Source: Larimichthys crocea (lineage: Eukaryota > Chordata > Actinopteri > Sciaenidae). Taken from it: a DNA stretch of 64,000 nt. The number at the start of each line of letters is the position of its first letter. Positions within the stretch are counted from its first letter, which is position 1. The stretch is taken from positions 20,302,005 through 20,366,004 of the forward strand of contig NC_040016.1 of NCBI RefSeq assembly GCF_000972845.2, given 5' to 3'. Positions 20,980 through 33,897 of the stretch are shown piece after piece. Made by a program: the position numbers and the translations under genes. Under the pieces are notes generated by a model. That model was given only the letters and a program-made list of their open reading frames with translations. It was not told the origin of the DNA and searched no databases.

Positions 20980-22195
20980 ACCAAAACAAACCACGCAGAG
21001 TTAAAACCCAACTGTGCTTCTTGTTTATGCCCTGAATATTTTCAAAGTTTGGTTTTAGGAGCTGATCTGACTCATGATCTGAAACAACAATAAAAAAAAA
21101 GGACAAACCGTGTCCTCCCTGTGCTGTTTTACATTTTGGCATCCACTGTGAGATTTTGGCGGTGTGGCTGAATTGAGTCAAGCTTTGGTATTCTGAGAAT
21201 GTTGATTCCCTTCTTTATATCGTGAGAGGAACGTGATATAATTTGATAATTCCCTGGCACATTTCTTACACCAGAAGCTTTCCAAACACGATGCAGAGTT
21301 GATCGAGGCTGGAGGAAAATCAGACTTCTTCCCATGCCATTCACTGACCCTCCAAACATTCCTTAAATATCCCCGTCAGAGGGGTCCCAGGTCAGTTTAC
21401 CCACAGCCAAATCTACTCTGTGGTTAAGTGAAAACATCCTCAGGTCAGGGCCCTTCCCAAACTTCAGTTGGCTTAGACAGCCAGCAGAGGACAGCACCTG
21501 CCTGTGTCTCATGATGATACAAAGCTGGGTCCATACAGACTGACCCCGCTGCCTTCAACAATGAGAGAAACCTGGGACACATCGTCAAAGGAGACGAGGA
21601 AACTGATGCACGACTCATGATTTAATGCAGGATGAATGCTTGATGCTTCATAGATCTTCAGCGTTAACTCAGTTAATTTCATACATATTAATGAATATGC
21701 CATCAAACTAGCTGGATTACAATGTCACAGACCCGTTCTCTCACTTAAATGTTTGTATCTGACCACTTGCTGCTTCCAGCTCCTTAAATGTGATCATTTA
21801 AGGGGTAGACTTAATTTCATATACATGGCTAGAGATGTGAGGAGTCTGTGGGCAAGAAAACAAGGCAACAAAAAGGTGGATCAGGACCGAAGGGCGATGG
21901 AGAAGAGTTGTAGGTGACCTGTGAAGAGAAAGGGTTTGAGTCAAACTGGATATCTTTGGGTTTTGGCCTGTTTATAAAACAACACATTTTAAAATGTTGT
22001 TATAAAAGCCTGGAGTGAGAATTAAAACTATATATAAGCCATGTTTTACTACACCCACTTCCCAAAATGCTATTGCATGCGCACAAGATGCAATTTGTTG
22101 AGAGAGATGTTTAGGTTACATGGACCTTTACGTAAGACGTGCTGTACTGTGCTGTATGCATTCAACAGAAGCTTCTTTATGGTGAAGAAATCGAT
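20980..22195. other. intergenic DNA, nothing recognised
   Basis: A minus-strand open frame at 21129-21359 shows no family motif I know. Rest is unremarkable. Confidence 0.35.
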
Positions 22196-22249
22196 GCCAG
22201 GTTACAGCTGATTTGATAGTTTTAGTCCTCAGTGTACAGTTGGTGGCCT

Positions 22250-22520
22250 TGGTAGCTCAAAGAATATGTGCCCAGCACGAGCCTCGCATAATACCTGAAG
22301 TAGATGCATTGCACAAAATGTATCTCGTATGCACACTAACCTTTCAGATGCTCGATGTATTAAAACGTGGCCACAAAATGTTTTTTTTCTCTCCATAAAT
22401 TAATAAACATGGGAATGAGTTGTATCTTGCGTGCACGCATCAGCATTTTGAATGCTCGTTGTAGTAAAACGTGGCCTAGATATACATTTTTTGTCTTTTC
22501 TCCACATTTTATAGACAAAA
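22250..22520. repeat. two diverged tandem copies of a fish repeat
   Basis: tgtatctcgtatgcac...gctcgatgtattaaaacgtggcc (22319-22372) recurs as tgtatcttgcgtgcac...gctcgttgtagtaaaacgtggcc (22421-22475), spacing about 102 bp, each followed by a T-rich tract ending tctccat/tctccac. Confidence 0.6.
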
Positions 22521-23091
22521 CAAAAAATGATCTGAGAAAAGAATCTGCAGACTAACTGATAATGAGAATAAGGGCTAATTTGATTGCATGTAAATGAATG
22601 TAAACATTCGATCATCCATCAAGTGTTCACACTTATGGTAACATGAGTCATGCATTCGATGTTAGACTGTTCATACATGTTTGGATAAGTTCCCTGTGTG
22701 CAGTGCTTCAGGATTGTCACGTCCTTAAAGCTAAATCGATGAATGTATCTCACATGGAAACACTTTTTATCACCCTGTTACAGCTCGCTGACAGAAAGCA
22801 CCCGTTCAGCACAGCAAAGTGAAAAACCCTCTTAAATGCAGCTTGGCTGCCTGCCAGAGTTGTTTATACTGTAAATCCTTTGGCGTCCCTGAATGTCACA
22901 GCTCCTGTTTGTGGAAACATTTTCAGCAGCCATTTTATGTTCCTGCTGCTAAACGTTCAAAAGCTCCTGAACACAAGAGAAGTAAGTAGAGCTCAGAGGA
23001 AAAAAAAACTGCCACAGGTGGATTCGTAGACTCCTGTCCCTCTATTCAATGTGACTCTCACAGGCAGGTTGTTTGGGGCTGTTATTAGGGA

Positions 23092-23561
23092 TTTATTTGG
23101 TCCCGCAGGCTTTAATGTTCATATGATATTTTAGATTTGCAGTACACACATGTGAAATGATACATTCTCTTTCATTTTCCATAAAAAAAAAGTCCTAACA
23201 CAGGAAAAGCAGAAATAATTTTAAAGCTGCACAAAGAATTTTAGCAGGTTAAATAACGAAAAAAGGGGGGAACTCCTTCTTTAAACTTATATTTCATCAT
23301 AATAAGATCCCAGTAAAGTTCTCTGGTGACAGGATGAAGCAGAAACATCAGCGAGCGATCCATCCAGAGAAAGCTAGAGTCACCAGATCTTCGGATCTCC
23401 CTCTGCGCTCGTCTCTTTGGCATTTCTTCAAACAAAAATCAGAAAGCGCGATGTGTCGTAAGCTTTTATCCAACTCCAGCTTTGTCTCTTATCCTGACAG
23501 TCAGGATCATTGAGACTCTTAACAGAGACGCTCTGCCTGCTTTAGGTCCAGACTTGTTCTC
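23092..23561 (-). other. ripor3: ripor3 3' UTR with candidate poly(A) signal
   Basis: Non-coding DNA downstream of the stop. On the minus strand an AATAAA lies at 23097-23092, about 465 bases after the stop. The true end is not proved. Confidence 0.4.
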
Positions 23562-23662
23562 CTATAGAAAGGTGATCTCGGTCTCTTCGTTCTGATAAGC
23601 CTCCTCCTGCATCTCAGTGTAAAGCTGGTCCATCCTCTGGAAGGCCAGATAGCCCTTTTTAC
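23562..23662 (-). CDS. ripor3: ripor3 coding exon 24 (stop codon)
   Basis: 101 nt: [36 protein letters not shown] at 23564-23562. Human ends with a related acidic tail, ...ADVEITIF. Confidence 0.97.
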
Positions 23663-26600
23663 CTGCAGATAGACAGAATAACGTTTAACAAAATATCATA
23701 CAATAAAACACAAATCAATGAAGAATAATTCATGTTTGTACCAAAGGAGAGGACGGTCTCTTTGGCAGCGTTTCGAAGATCTTCATCCGACGATCTCCAC
23801 AAATCTGCTATGAGGTCCACGCTCTCTGTCGCCTGGTAAACGCACACACACACACTAGAAAGTTGATAACATACCACCCGGTGGTGGAAACTGTATTTCT
23901 GTGAGCGTTGCTCATATGTGCTGCTCACCCTGAGGCATTTAAGAGCCAGACAGGAGCCTTGCTGGATCTGAACATCAGTGCTTTTCAGGCTCTCTGTGTA
24001 GTAAACTAGCGCCTGGAGGAGAAGGTGAACACAGAGAGGTAAGGAGGTTGCTTTCGTTGTAGTAGCTGCATTATCGTATTTATTTGGGCAAGGTAAATCA
24101 AGAGAGGGAAGCTGCCTGAGAGTTAATAAGACTACAGCCATGCTAGCGGCTCTCTGCGGTACAGTTTCACACCAGACCAGAGGCAGATTCATTCCATATT
24201 ATGCCAGGAAAAGAAATCTGGCCTCCCGCCTCATCCAAAAATGGGCAAATGTGATGGCACCCACCTGTCAATCAAAGCATCCACGCTCTTAATCCTGCAT
24301 AACTTTAAGCCTTGATATAATGTGAACAGGTGAGTTGTATATAAATTCATCCTCAGTACAGTTGTCATGAACGGGGAAATTAGCTACAGAGACCAAAACT
24401 GTTTTTTGTACCAGGCTGTAAACATGTTTATTTCTGCTGTCTAACATGGGGACTTATGGAGACTGACTCACTTCTGAAGCCAGCCTCAAGTGGACATTAG
24501 AGGAACTGCAGTTTACGGCACAAAGGTTGTCGCTTAATTGTGAAAATCATGCTTGGAGACTGAGCAACTAAACAATGTTAGGAAGCTCTTCCCGTGTCAT
24601 TTCTGGTGAACAGGGTAAACATACCTGACAAACAACATGTTGACATTTGCTAAACAACATTAGAATTTAGCATGGCTGTAATCTTCTTACACTGATTGGC
24701 TGACGTACCTTGCTCCTGAAGGCTTTGCATCCTGCAGCTCTGCCAAGACAGTTGGCGGCAGCTTTGCACACTTTGTGGTTGGAGTCGATCTGCAGGGCGG
24801 CCAGAGCCTGCAGCGTGCATCCCAGTGGGAGGAGCTCCGATATGCACCGCCCCCTCATCTTATTTAAAGCCCGCCTCCTTTTGGGGCCCCTCATGGACGA
24901 CAGGACATACTCTGGAACACACCAGCGAACACAACCAACTGAGTAATGCGCCTAATTTGTGCAATTGTGAAAACCACAAGTTTCATTTAAAAGCTGCTCT
25001 GGAGTGAATCACACGGTTCTCATCAGCAGTTGGAGTTTGCCCAGTTATCACGGGATAACAGATGTTCACATTTCTATTTTTCTAAGCACTTCCCATCAAT
25101 GTTTGCCTAAAAGCAAAAAGTTCAAAGTTCATTCTTGACCATGGAAATAGGCCAGTGTTTAGAATTTACATGATATACATGTTTACTTTATGAATATCCA
25201 TTTTATACACACTGATAAAACATCACAACACGCTTGTTTTACATTTTATTTCACATGAGACAACCTGAAAATCCTGCAAATGCAATAAAACGAATAATAC
25301 TGAAGGTTAAGCAGCTAAAGATGTTTTTAATGACCAATAACTGAAGCGTAACATCGATTTTTTTGCATCTCAGAAAAGCAAATTCACTGTTATCTAAGCT
25401 TTCTCGTCTTACTTGGGCCGTAAACTCCGCCCGCCCGGGGGGTTTAAAGTGAGTTGAGACAAATGGTAAGATTGATTTCAGGCTATATTTGTGCAACATT
25501 GAATTAAGCACACAAACACAGTTGTTGTTTTAGAAGTTTAAGACGTGTCGTGCTGTGCAAACCAAATGTTTAATAAACAGCAGACATCGTGGAGGAGAGG
25601 AGAGGACAGGAGAGGAGAGGAGGGAAGGAAGGGAGGAAAGAAGGGTACATCAACATATTGTGGCGAGAAGATGAATCAAACTTAAAAAGATCCTCTAAAG
25701 AAAGATGTGGCCCTACGCCTGCACACACACCCAGTTTGTTTGGTGTCACCATTTGGCAGTGATGTTGACAGATGGTCCAGATGCCTTTAGCAAGCTGGAA
25801 TCTCTGGAACGTTCTCGGATCCTGAAGCTCTCTTGTACAACTATCAACATACCGTTCCTCAAATTCTCACAACAGACAAACACACACACATATCTGCATA
25901 CACAAACTTTGGAAACACTTGTGTGTTGTGTGTGATGCCAGTGTTCCCTGGTGGTCTGTAGTTATTAAAACCACATTTCTTATTTAAGTATCAAAGCATA
26001 AATCAGTATTTTTTGTGATTTAGTTTCACGGTACAGCAAGTATCCAACTGAAACGAGTACTGTAGTTTTTACAAGTGCGATTATCACTAGAGTAAAATGG
26101 CATAAAACTATTTGTTGTACCTTCTTTGGAGAGGCGTGAGATGTGCTCTCCCAGGTCCTGGATGCTCCAGCGTTTCAGATACACTGACACCTGGAAGAGG
26201 GTGACTCTCTCCGGGCTGCAGACCGGCCGCAGGCTGGGCACCACCCGACAGGCCGCCTGGAGCTGCTGCAGGAGCTGAGAAAACACTGCAGAGGAGCAGA
26301 GGACGGACAAAAGCCAGCTCAGTCAACTAACACTGCTTCTGACTGGTCAAACATCTATCAGCAATGCTAGTTTGTTGGTCATTGGGTCTGTTGAGAGAGT
26401 ACCGTCTGCGCCACTGATGCAGCGTATCGATGCTTGATGGGACATTTAAGAAATTCTGATTCAAGTGTTTGTGTAAGAAAGGTGGAACATGGTACCTTTC
26501 TCTGATTGGCCGGGCTGCTTGGCCTTCACCTTGTGCGTGTAGCGTTTCTTCAGCGTCCTGCTTAAACTGTCCGAGTGGCAAAAGAAAGGAGAGCTGCTGT

Positions 26601-29600
26601 CGTTCGTACACTCCTCCCAGAACAGCAGCACATTCCTCGTCCTCTGGGCCTTCGGGAGGACTGAAGGTGAAGAAAAAACGGAGGTTTACTTTCATTTATC
26701 CCAAATTTGGATCATTGATGCATTGATAATAGACAGATAAACACATTTTCCACTGACTGTCACTAGCAGAGATGTTGTCGTTCTTCTCTAGCAGCAGACA
26801 GCTGACTCTGTCCAGGACTTCGGCTTGCAGGGCGATTTCGTCCAGCAGCTCCTTCCTAGATGGGCTGAAGTTGGTCGTTCTTGTCATCTGAGGAAACATT
26901 GACAAGCAAGTTTGAGGAGACAAGGGTGGAGAAGGTGGACAAGGGCAGAGAAAAGAGAAAAGAATATCTGCCTATATATTAAGAGAGTTTGTGCTGCCAT
27001 CTAGTGGTTCCTGCAGGCTGTGCATACATAATCCTGAGTTTACTTAGGATGCACAAAGACCTCAGATAAATCTAAACGTACTGTACCTGTAGCAGGATGC
27101 AACATATATCCAGGTGATTCTCAAGAGCCAAGTCAAGACCCCAATTCCCAGAAGTCAAAGGAGCGACGACCAATTCTTCCTCAGAAGCTGATTGGCTGTT
27201 ATCAGAGACGAGCCCGAGGCTCCTCCGAGTGCTCTGCTGGAAAGAACTGATGCTGACGGATGAAAAAGGACAGATGAGTTGTTTCACATCAAGTCAGTGT
27301 TGAGGAATTTATGGATCAGTCTGTGAACTCACCCGCTGTCTTTTAGTCTCAAGCTGCCCAAACAGGAAGTGTCATCATCTGCATTGAAGTCATGTGACAG
27401 GAAGTCAAAGCTGCCCAGAACTTCCTCCACAGCCAGAGTCTCCTCTGAGGATGAGCTTCTCAACAGGGAGAGGTCGTTCTGGGGGAGAACACCATAGAGC
27501 ATGAAGATCCCACACGGTATGTTCACTGACAGGTGTGTATAAGTACACGCAGGTACCTTCAGTATGGTTGCCAGATGCAGTATCTGGTGGTCCAGAGCTC
27601 TCAGCTCCTTCTCAGAGCAGCTCTGGTTCTGGATTGTCTTCTCCAGCTCTGTGAACAGAGCTCCCAGCCGGAGCGCCTGGGTCCTGCGCTGGACACCGCT
27701 CACCACGGGCCTCCCTGATGGGGTCGGTGCAGCAGGCGTGGGCGATGAAGGGGTTTCAGCTGGGGGCTGAGCAGCGGGTGTGGGTGAGTCAGGGGCAGAA
27801 TATGACTGAAGTTCTGGGGAGTCCTGGAACAAGACACGTGGAAAAGTTATGCAACTGCTTTTCTGAAGAGCTGAAGACGCCACAGAGTGAATTTATGTAC
27901 ATATATCAATGTGTGCAGTCGTGTTGTTGTGAGAGACACTTTAATGGGACACATCAGAGCTTTGCATGTGTTGTTGTGTTAAAATCAGGTAACCGAGTCA
28001 TGAGTCAAGAGCAGGGTTTGTTTGTTTCTTACCTGAACGCTGACAGTGTCGGTTGGTCCCAGAGCTGCACTGTGCGTCTCAGGCTCCGTTTCTCCAGCTG
28101 TGTTCTTTCTAAGGATGTCCGGAGTGCTGGACCTGTAATGGTGACGCAAAATACTGTAAACACCCGATGAAAAAAACCCCTCTAAAAACTCTATTACAAA
28201 CAGTACTACATATTAAACTAACAGACATTCAGCATCATTATTTAGCTATAAAAAAAAGGTTGAATTTTAGTTTTTGTCACTTCCTTTTCCCTACAAAAGC
28301 AACAGTAGGTAATCAACTGGGAAAATATCATCTAATAGTTTTCCTTGTCAGCTTTCTTTACGAGATATTATGGGATATTCTTGCATTCTTGCAAAATTAC
28401 AAATTACATTGTTTCTCCTAAGTTCTCAGCTCATGAGATGTTGACATGTTGTAGATAAATGGTTCTGACGGCACTTCAAAAAACAAGTTAAAGAAATTAA
28501 ACATTGTTTGCTCTCGAGTTCATCCTCACATCTGCAGAGCCAGCAGGGAACCAGTTTTACTCTCCGCTGGCGTGGAGCGAGTATCCAACACGCTCCCCCA
28601 CTCCTCTCCGTCTTTCTTTCTTTCGTCCTCTGCAGAGACCTCCAGGGATTCTTCCTCCCCGAGGGACAGCTGAGTCTGGCTTCCTCCCAGACTGGTGCCT
28701 TGACTGTGGCTGAACGGGTAGCTGTGAGTCCGCTTGAGACTGGTGAGGATTTCAATTTCACACATAAATCAATGTTTTAATTCAAATATACATGCCTACA
28801 TGTCCCAAAACTCTTTTTATTGGACCCAGAGAGATGAAACTGACACTGATCTTCTCATCTTACTCTGCATAAGATTGCAAAGACGTCTACATAGAGGCCA
28901 TAACCTGAGAGGTGCAGCAATAACAGACATAAAGGATAAGACTGGCATTATTTAATCTTCTCATTATAACTGAGAAATCCCATGAAAGCAACATTTATCT
29001 CAATTTACGAACAAGCATAGTCTATGCAGGCTCTGTATATCACCAAAAACCACAAAGATACCTGAGCATGTAGGGGCTTTGAGGGCTGTGGTTGGACGTG
29101 ATGGAGGTGTGCGAAGGGTCGGACAGGTAGCTGAGCAGAGACACGCCTCCTCTGTTGTGTCGACTCTTAGACACCAGAGACGGGAGGGAACCTTCTGGAT
29201 CCCGCAGATCACGCACCATCGACTGAAGAGGACGAAGAAGACTCGCATATCAATGGAAATATTAACAGAAATTAAAGCAGTTGTATAAATGATGGTTCAC
29301 CTGGCCATAATATTATGACTGATTTAATATGATTGATAGAAAATATAACCCTGATTCCAACAAAGTTAAATGTAAATTTAACTTGGAGGACACGACGTCT
29401 CTGATTTCCAAAAACTATTTCAAATTTGACGCTTTCTCACTTTGTTTGAGCTCAGAGAAGTTTCTGGCTGTTGCTGATATCCGTCTTTCTCTTTGCAAGG
29501 TCGAGTCTTAACTTCATTTGTAGATTCGTAGAACGGTTTTCTGAAGTGTTCCCGAGCCTGTGTAGTAATATTCTTTATACAATCATGTCAGTGTTGGTTT

Positions 29601-32598
29601 TCAGTCTAGTCCCTTACGTGCAGAGATTTCTCTGGCTTCTTTTCATGACTTGATGGACTATAGATGGTGAAATCCATAAAGTCATTCAAACTGTCTGTTG
29701 ACTAAACATTAAATAGCTCGTCTTACACAGTTTTACACAGCGTTCAAACCTTTTTGGAATCAGGGTTGTAAGACACGACGGACTACATCAGAATCCATCA
29801 GACATAATTGATCAAATAAAATGTGTTAAATCATAAAACTGCCATTGTCGTTTCACATTAAAAGCCATTTACTTGTTACATTTACACTTATGTACTATAT
29901 GTTATGTTTGTACAGTACATTGGTCAGTAAAGGCCTTAAAGTCCCCCCCCCCCCATATGTCAGTCCCACCAGGATTTCACGGGCCTTTTTTGAGATAGTT
30001 GTGGCCTAAAATCCCTGATGTTGCATGAGGTTTTCAAAAAAATTGCGGTGAAAGTTGTGGTGGTTTTTACATTTTTGTTGCGGGAGGAAGTGAAAGTTGC
30101 GATAAGTTGCGATTCGACAGTCGCGCCGGGGGCAACCGAAACAACCCGGTACCAAGTAGTATCAAAACGGGGCCTGTCAAACGATACCTGCAATCGGTTC
30201 TTTTTGTACCCAGATCAAGAAAAAAACTACTGTTTCTATGGTTTTGCTCGCAGCCAATCACAAGCATTCTTCGATTCAATGCACCGTGTGATTGGTCCAC
30301 CAATCATTTGTATGGTAGTAAAGTGGGTTCAAACCATGCGGAGTTGGCTGGTTATCATTATGAGATGTCGGTGACATTTACGCAACCGATTTGCTTTCTT
30401 TTCACATGATCAGTATTAAATCAAGCTGAAAAAAAGTATCGAATGAAGTACTCCATTAGTATCGGTATCATTTTAAGGGTACTAGTATCGGTACAGGGTA
30501 AAATTTTTAAACGATACCCAGTCCTAGTCATGGCGCACCAACACGAAGGGACCTCTCCCTGGCACTGGCTGGCCCCCACCGGGGAGAGGTCCCACGAGGG
30601 GATCCTCTCTCCCGAGATGAATCCCCCGGGCAGACTGCGCGGAAGTTGCGGAAAAATCGTGTGATTGGTTAAAATTGCAACACCGCCCTGAATTCACGGG
30701 GATTCACTGAAGTTGCGTTGAAGTTGCAAATTGCAACATCATGAATTTCCCACGAGGGTCTGACTATACTCAAGTGATTTATTTAATTTTCTTTTATTTA
30801 TTTTGAAAGTAATAACTTACAACTAAAGACTCTTTACATTTAAAGTTTAATTGTGTGGTGTTTTATTTATTTAAAAGCATAAACAAAGGGAATATCACAA
30901 GAGTAACCCAGGCCCCCCCTATATGTACATGAGGCGGGTGTCACATTGAGTTCTCTTGCTTGTGGAGCTGTGTCAGCCGTGCCTACACGTACCAGGATGC
31001 ATTGCATGCATGAATCCTGACGCTGGCTGAGCAAGATAAATTAACAGCTGGGTGCTAATCAATGTTATATATTGTTGCCAAGCAAATGAATTCCTGCAGT
31101 CTGACCATTTCTTTTTTACACGCAGCATCTACATCACTGTACATGAAATGAACACTGGTGCCGGAAGAAGATTTTGCAGGTTATTAAGCACAGAGACTCA
31201 CTATGAAGTATTTCTCGGTGAAGGAGGGGGTGCTCGGTGCCGTCCAGCTGTAAACTGAACTCTTCCTGCTGGACACCGACTGCCTGCTGACAGACAGCGG
31301 CCTCATCTTCTCAGTGCTGTCAAACGGACTGCAGGTGCAAAGACATGTGCAAACATTTAGACACAAACACACAGAATATATACTGTATACATGTATGTAT
31401 ATATATAAATGTAAATGTATAGTACACAAGCATGTGGCACTAAACCAGCAAATATTACTGATATTTAATATCTGCAGTTTTCCAGACTTTTCCGAAGTTT
31501 TGATGCTTTTCCAGATGTGAAGAATTTCACGGTCTTTTCTTTACCTTTCCTCACTCTGTGGAAATCATGATAGTATTGTGTGTGCACGCTACATGTGAAA
31601 TTCATGAAACGTTTTAGTCACAGTTCCTGTAAAATTCATAGATTTTGTGCTTCAATTGATCACAGCAGTGCAGGTTTAACGGCCTCTGAGCTCACTGAAT
31701 TTATTGGTGTATTCCACAGACTGTGTAAAACGTGGATGTCGTATCCGTGACGTCACCCACAGGTTTCTGAAGAGCTGCTGTGAAGTTCAGTGTGGTGCCT
31801 CTGCTGCCTTCTAGCTATCAAACGATCATCGACCATCTGTAACAGCACCCACGTCAATCAAAGCAGGCTGCTAATTATTATTTATAACTTTAAGCCTTAA
31901 TATAATGTGAACAGGTGAGTTGTACATAAATTCACCCTCAGTACAGTTGTCATGAACGGGGAAATTAGCTATAGAGACCAAAACTGTTTTTTGTACCAGG
32001 CTGTAAACATGTTTATTTCTGCTTTGAACATGGGGACTTATGGAGACTGACTCACTTCTGGAGCCAGCCTCAAGTGGACGTTTGAGGAACTGCAGCCAGT
32101 TTTTGCCATTGGCTTGACTTCACAGTCAGGGAGGTTGCCGTTTGTTTCATTCGTATTATTTCAACACTAATTATCAGTGTGTAAAATGACATTTAGATCT
32201 TTGAGCAGCTGGGAGGTTGTCTGCTCTTCATCAGCAACATCCTGCTTTATATTCATCGGTTGCAGACTTTAACACCTGAGGGCTTTGCCGTGAAGTCGCT
32301 GACTTTTCATTTCCCACTGCAGCCCGCTGCTTTATTTTGTCACGTAGGTTGTAAGAGTTTAAATGTAGCCGAAACACTGAAGGAAATCATAATAATGCAA
32401 CTCATTTAGAGCAGAATATTGTGTGTGTGTGTGTGTGTGTGTGTGTGACAGCCACAGCAGTCTTTTGTTTTGTGAGTTCGGCAGCCTCGTGTGCATTAGT
32501 GTGATTTTCCAACTCTCTGGAGAAAATCCATGAAACGTCCTCCACCTGGCGTCTCTAAACCTTGAAATGTGATCTGTCATGGTGTAAGGACACAGCGT

Positions 32599-32642
<44 letters not shown>

Positions 32643-33856
32643 ATGTACACTCTGTGTTCAGCGAGCTGCTCAGAAACAGCTGGCTCAGGTTTCAGGTGTA
32701 CGGAGGAAAATAACAACAGACTTTGCAGGACAGCTGGATGTGAATCTCCTACAAACCAACGCGTCATTGTTTACATCGCGTTCTTTGCTGCTCGGCTGTG
32801 TTTTACCGCCGTGAACATGTGGTAAGATAACAGAAAGGACGCTGTTTGAATGAAATTTCATAAACAAAGTGGGAGAGACAAATATTTTATCTCATTCTCC
32901 ACCTCGGTAATCGTTCACTCGGTCACCTTTCTGCTCGAGGAGGAAGATATCTGACGGTTTGGTGCACCGGCTGTCATTCATGTGAATCATCAGGGGCCAC
33001 ACTAAGAGGTCGAGGCAAAAGTTCAGAGAAAACATTCTCATATTTTACGCTACAAATTTAATTTCCTTACAGCTGTCCACACCTATTCCCCCATCATATC
33101 ATCCAACCATTCCCCTTTCCTTTCTGGGAATATCCTATGCAGAGGAAATGCTTCTGCGCTCGACGTCATGGCGTTTCTTTGCCACCACTTCATCTGTCAT
33201 CGTGAACTTTCTTATGTCTGTGTGTGTGATGTGTGTGTGATGTGTGTGTCCGTACTTCCAGGTGACTTCCAGCTGGAGTTTGATGGTTCCCAGCTCCGTG
33301 ATGTCCACCAACATCAGCTGAGGCTTCACCACGAAGAAGTCTGCGCTCGCACAGGTCACCATGCCGACCAGCAGCCAACCCAAACCCTTCGCCTCCGTCA
33401 CCTGAAAGAAAGAGGTTCGATGGGTGAGAGACCTGCAACACGTACATTCTTTGTCTTTGTGTTTGTGCACAAAATACAATGTATGTATGTATGTATGTAA
33501 ACAGCGTGTTTGTCACCTTGATCTCAAAGTTGTGGTGTATGTGCGGGAGGAAGATCATCTCCTCTTCATCCCAGGACTGCGTGTCGTCTGATTCGATCCT
33601 CCCTCTGATCCTCCATCGCTGGCGACCCAATCGCACCACCACCTGTGTGTCATGTGATCATCACAGATGTATGAGTTGAGAGTTCAGATTTCACATTTCA
33701 GATTCATCTTCAAGCTTTGTGATATCCGTCTTGAAATAGTGAAGCTCACCTCGTACTGGTCTCCGGGGCAGAGGCGAGCGAAGCCGATCAGACCTGCAAG
33801 TGAAAACACATGTTCGATATGCGGAAGATAACGAGGCGCTGATAACTTGTAAACCA

Positions 33857-33897
<41 letters not shown>

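Noticed and set aside
26327..26695. Minus-strand frame [16 protein letters not shown]... as the ripor3 protein
   Set aside because: It overlaps ripor3 exon 19 in the wrong phase; the frame reading KAQRTRN...LKKRY...KQPGQ fits both neighbouring exons and the family.
33190..33642. 150-codon minus-strand frame spanning two ripor3 exons and the intron
   Set aside because: It reads through intron sequence including a CA-rich tract; the spliced model explains the conserved parts better.
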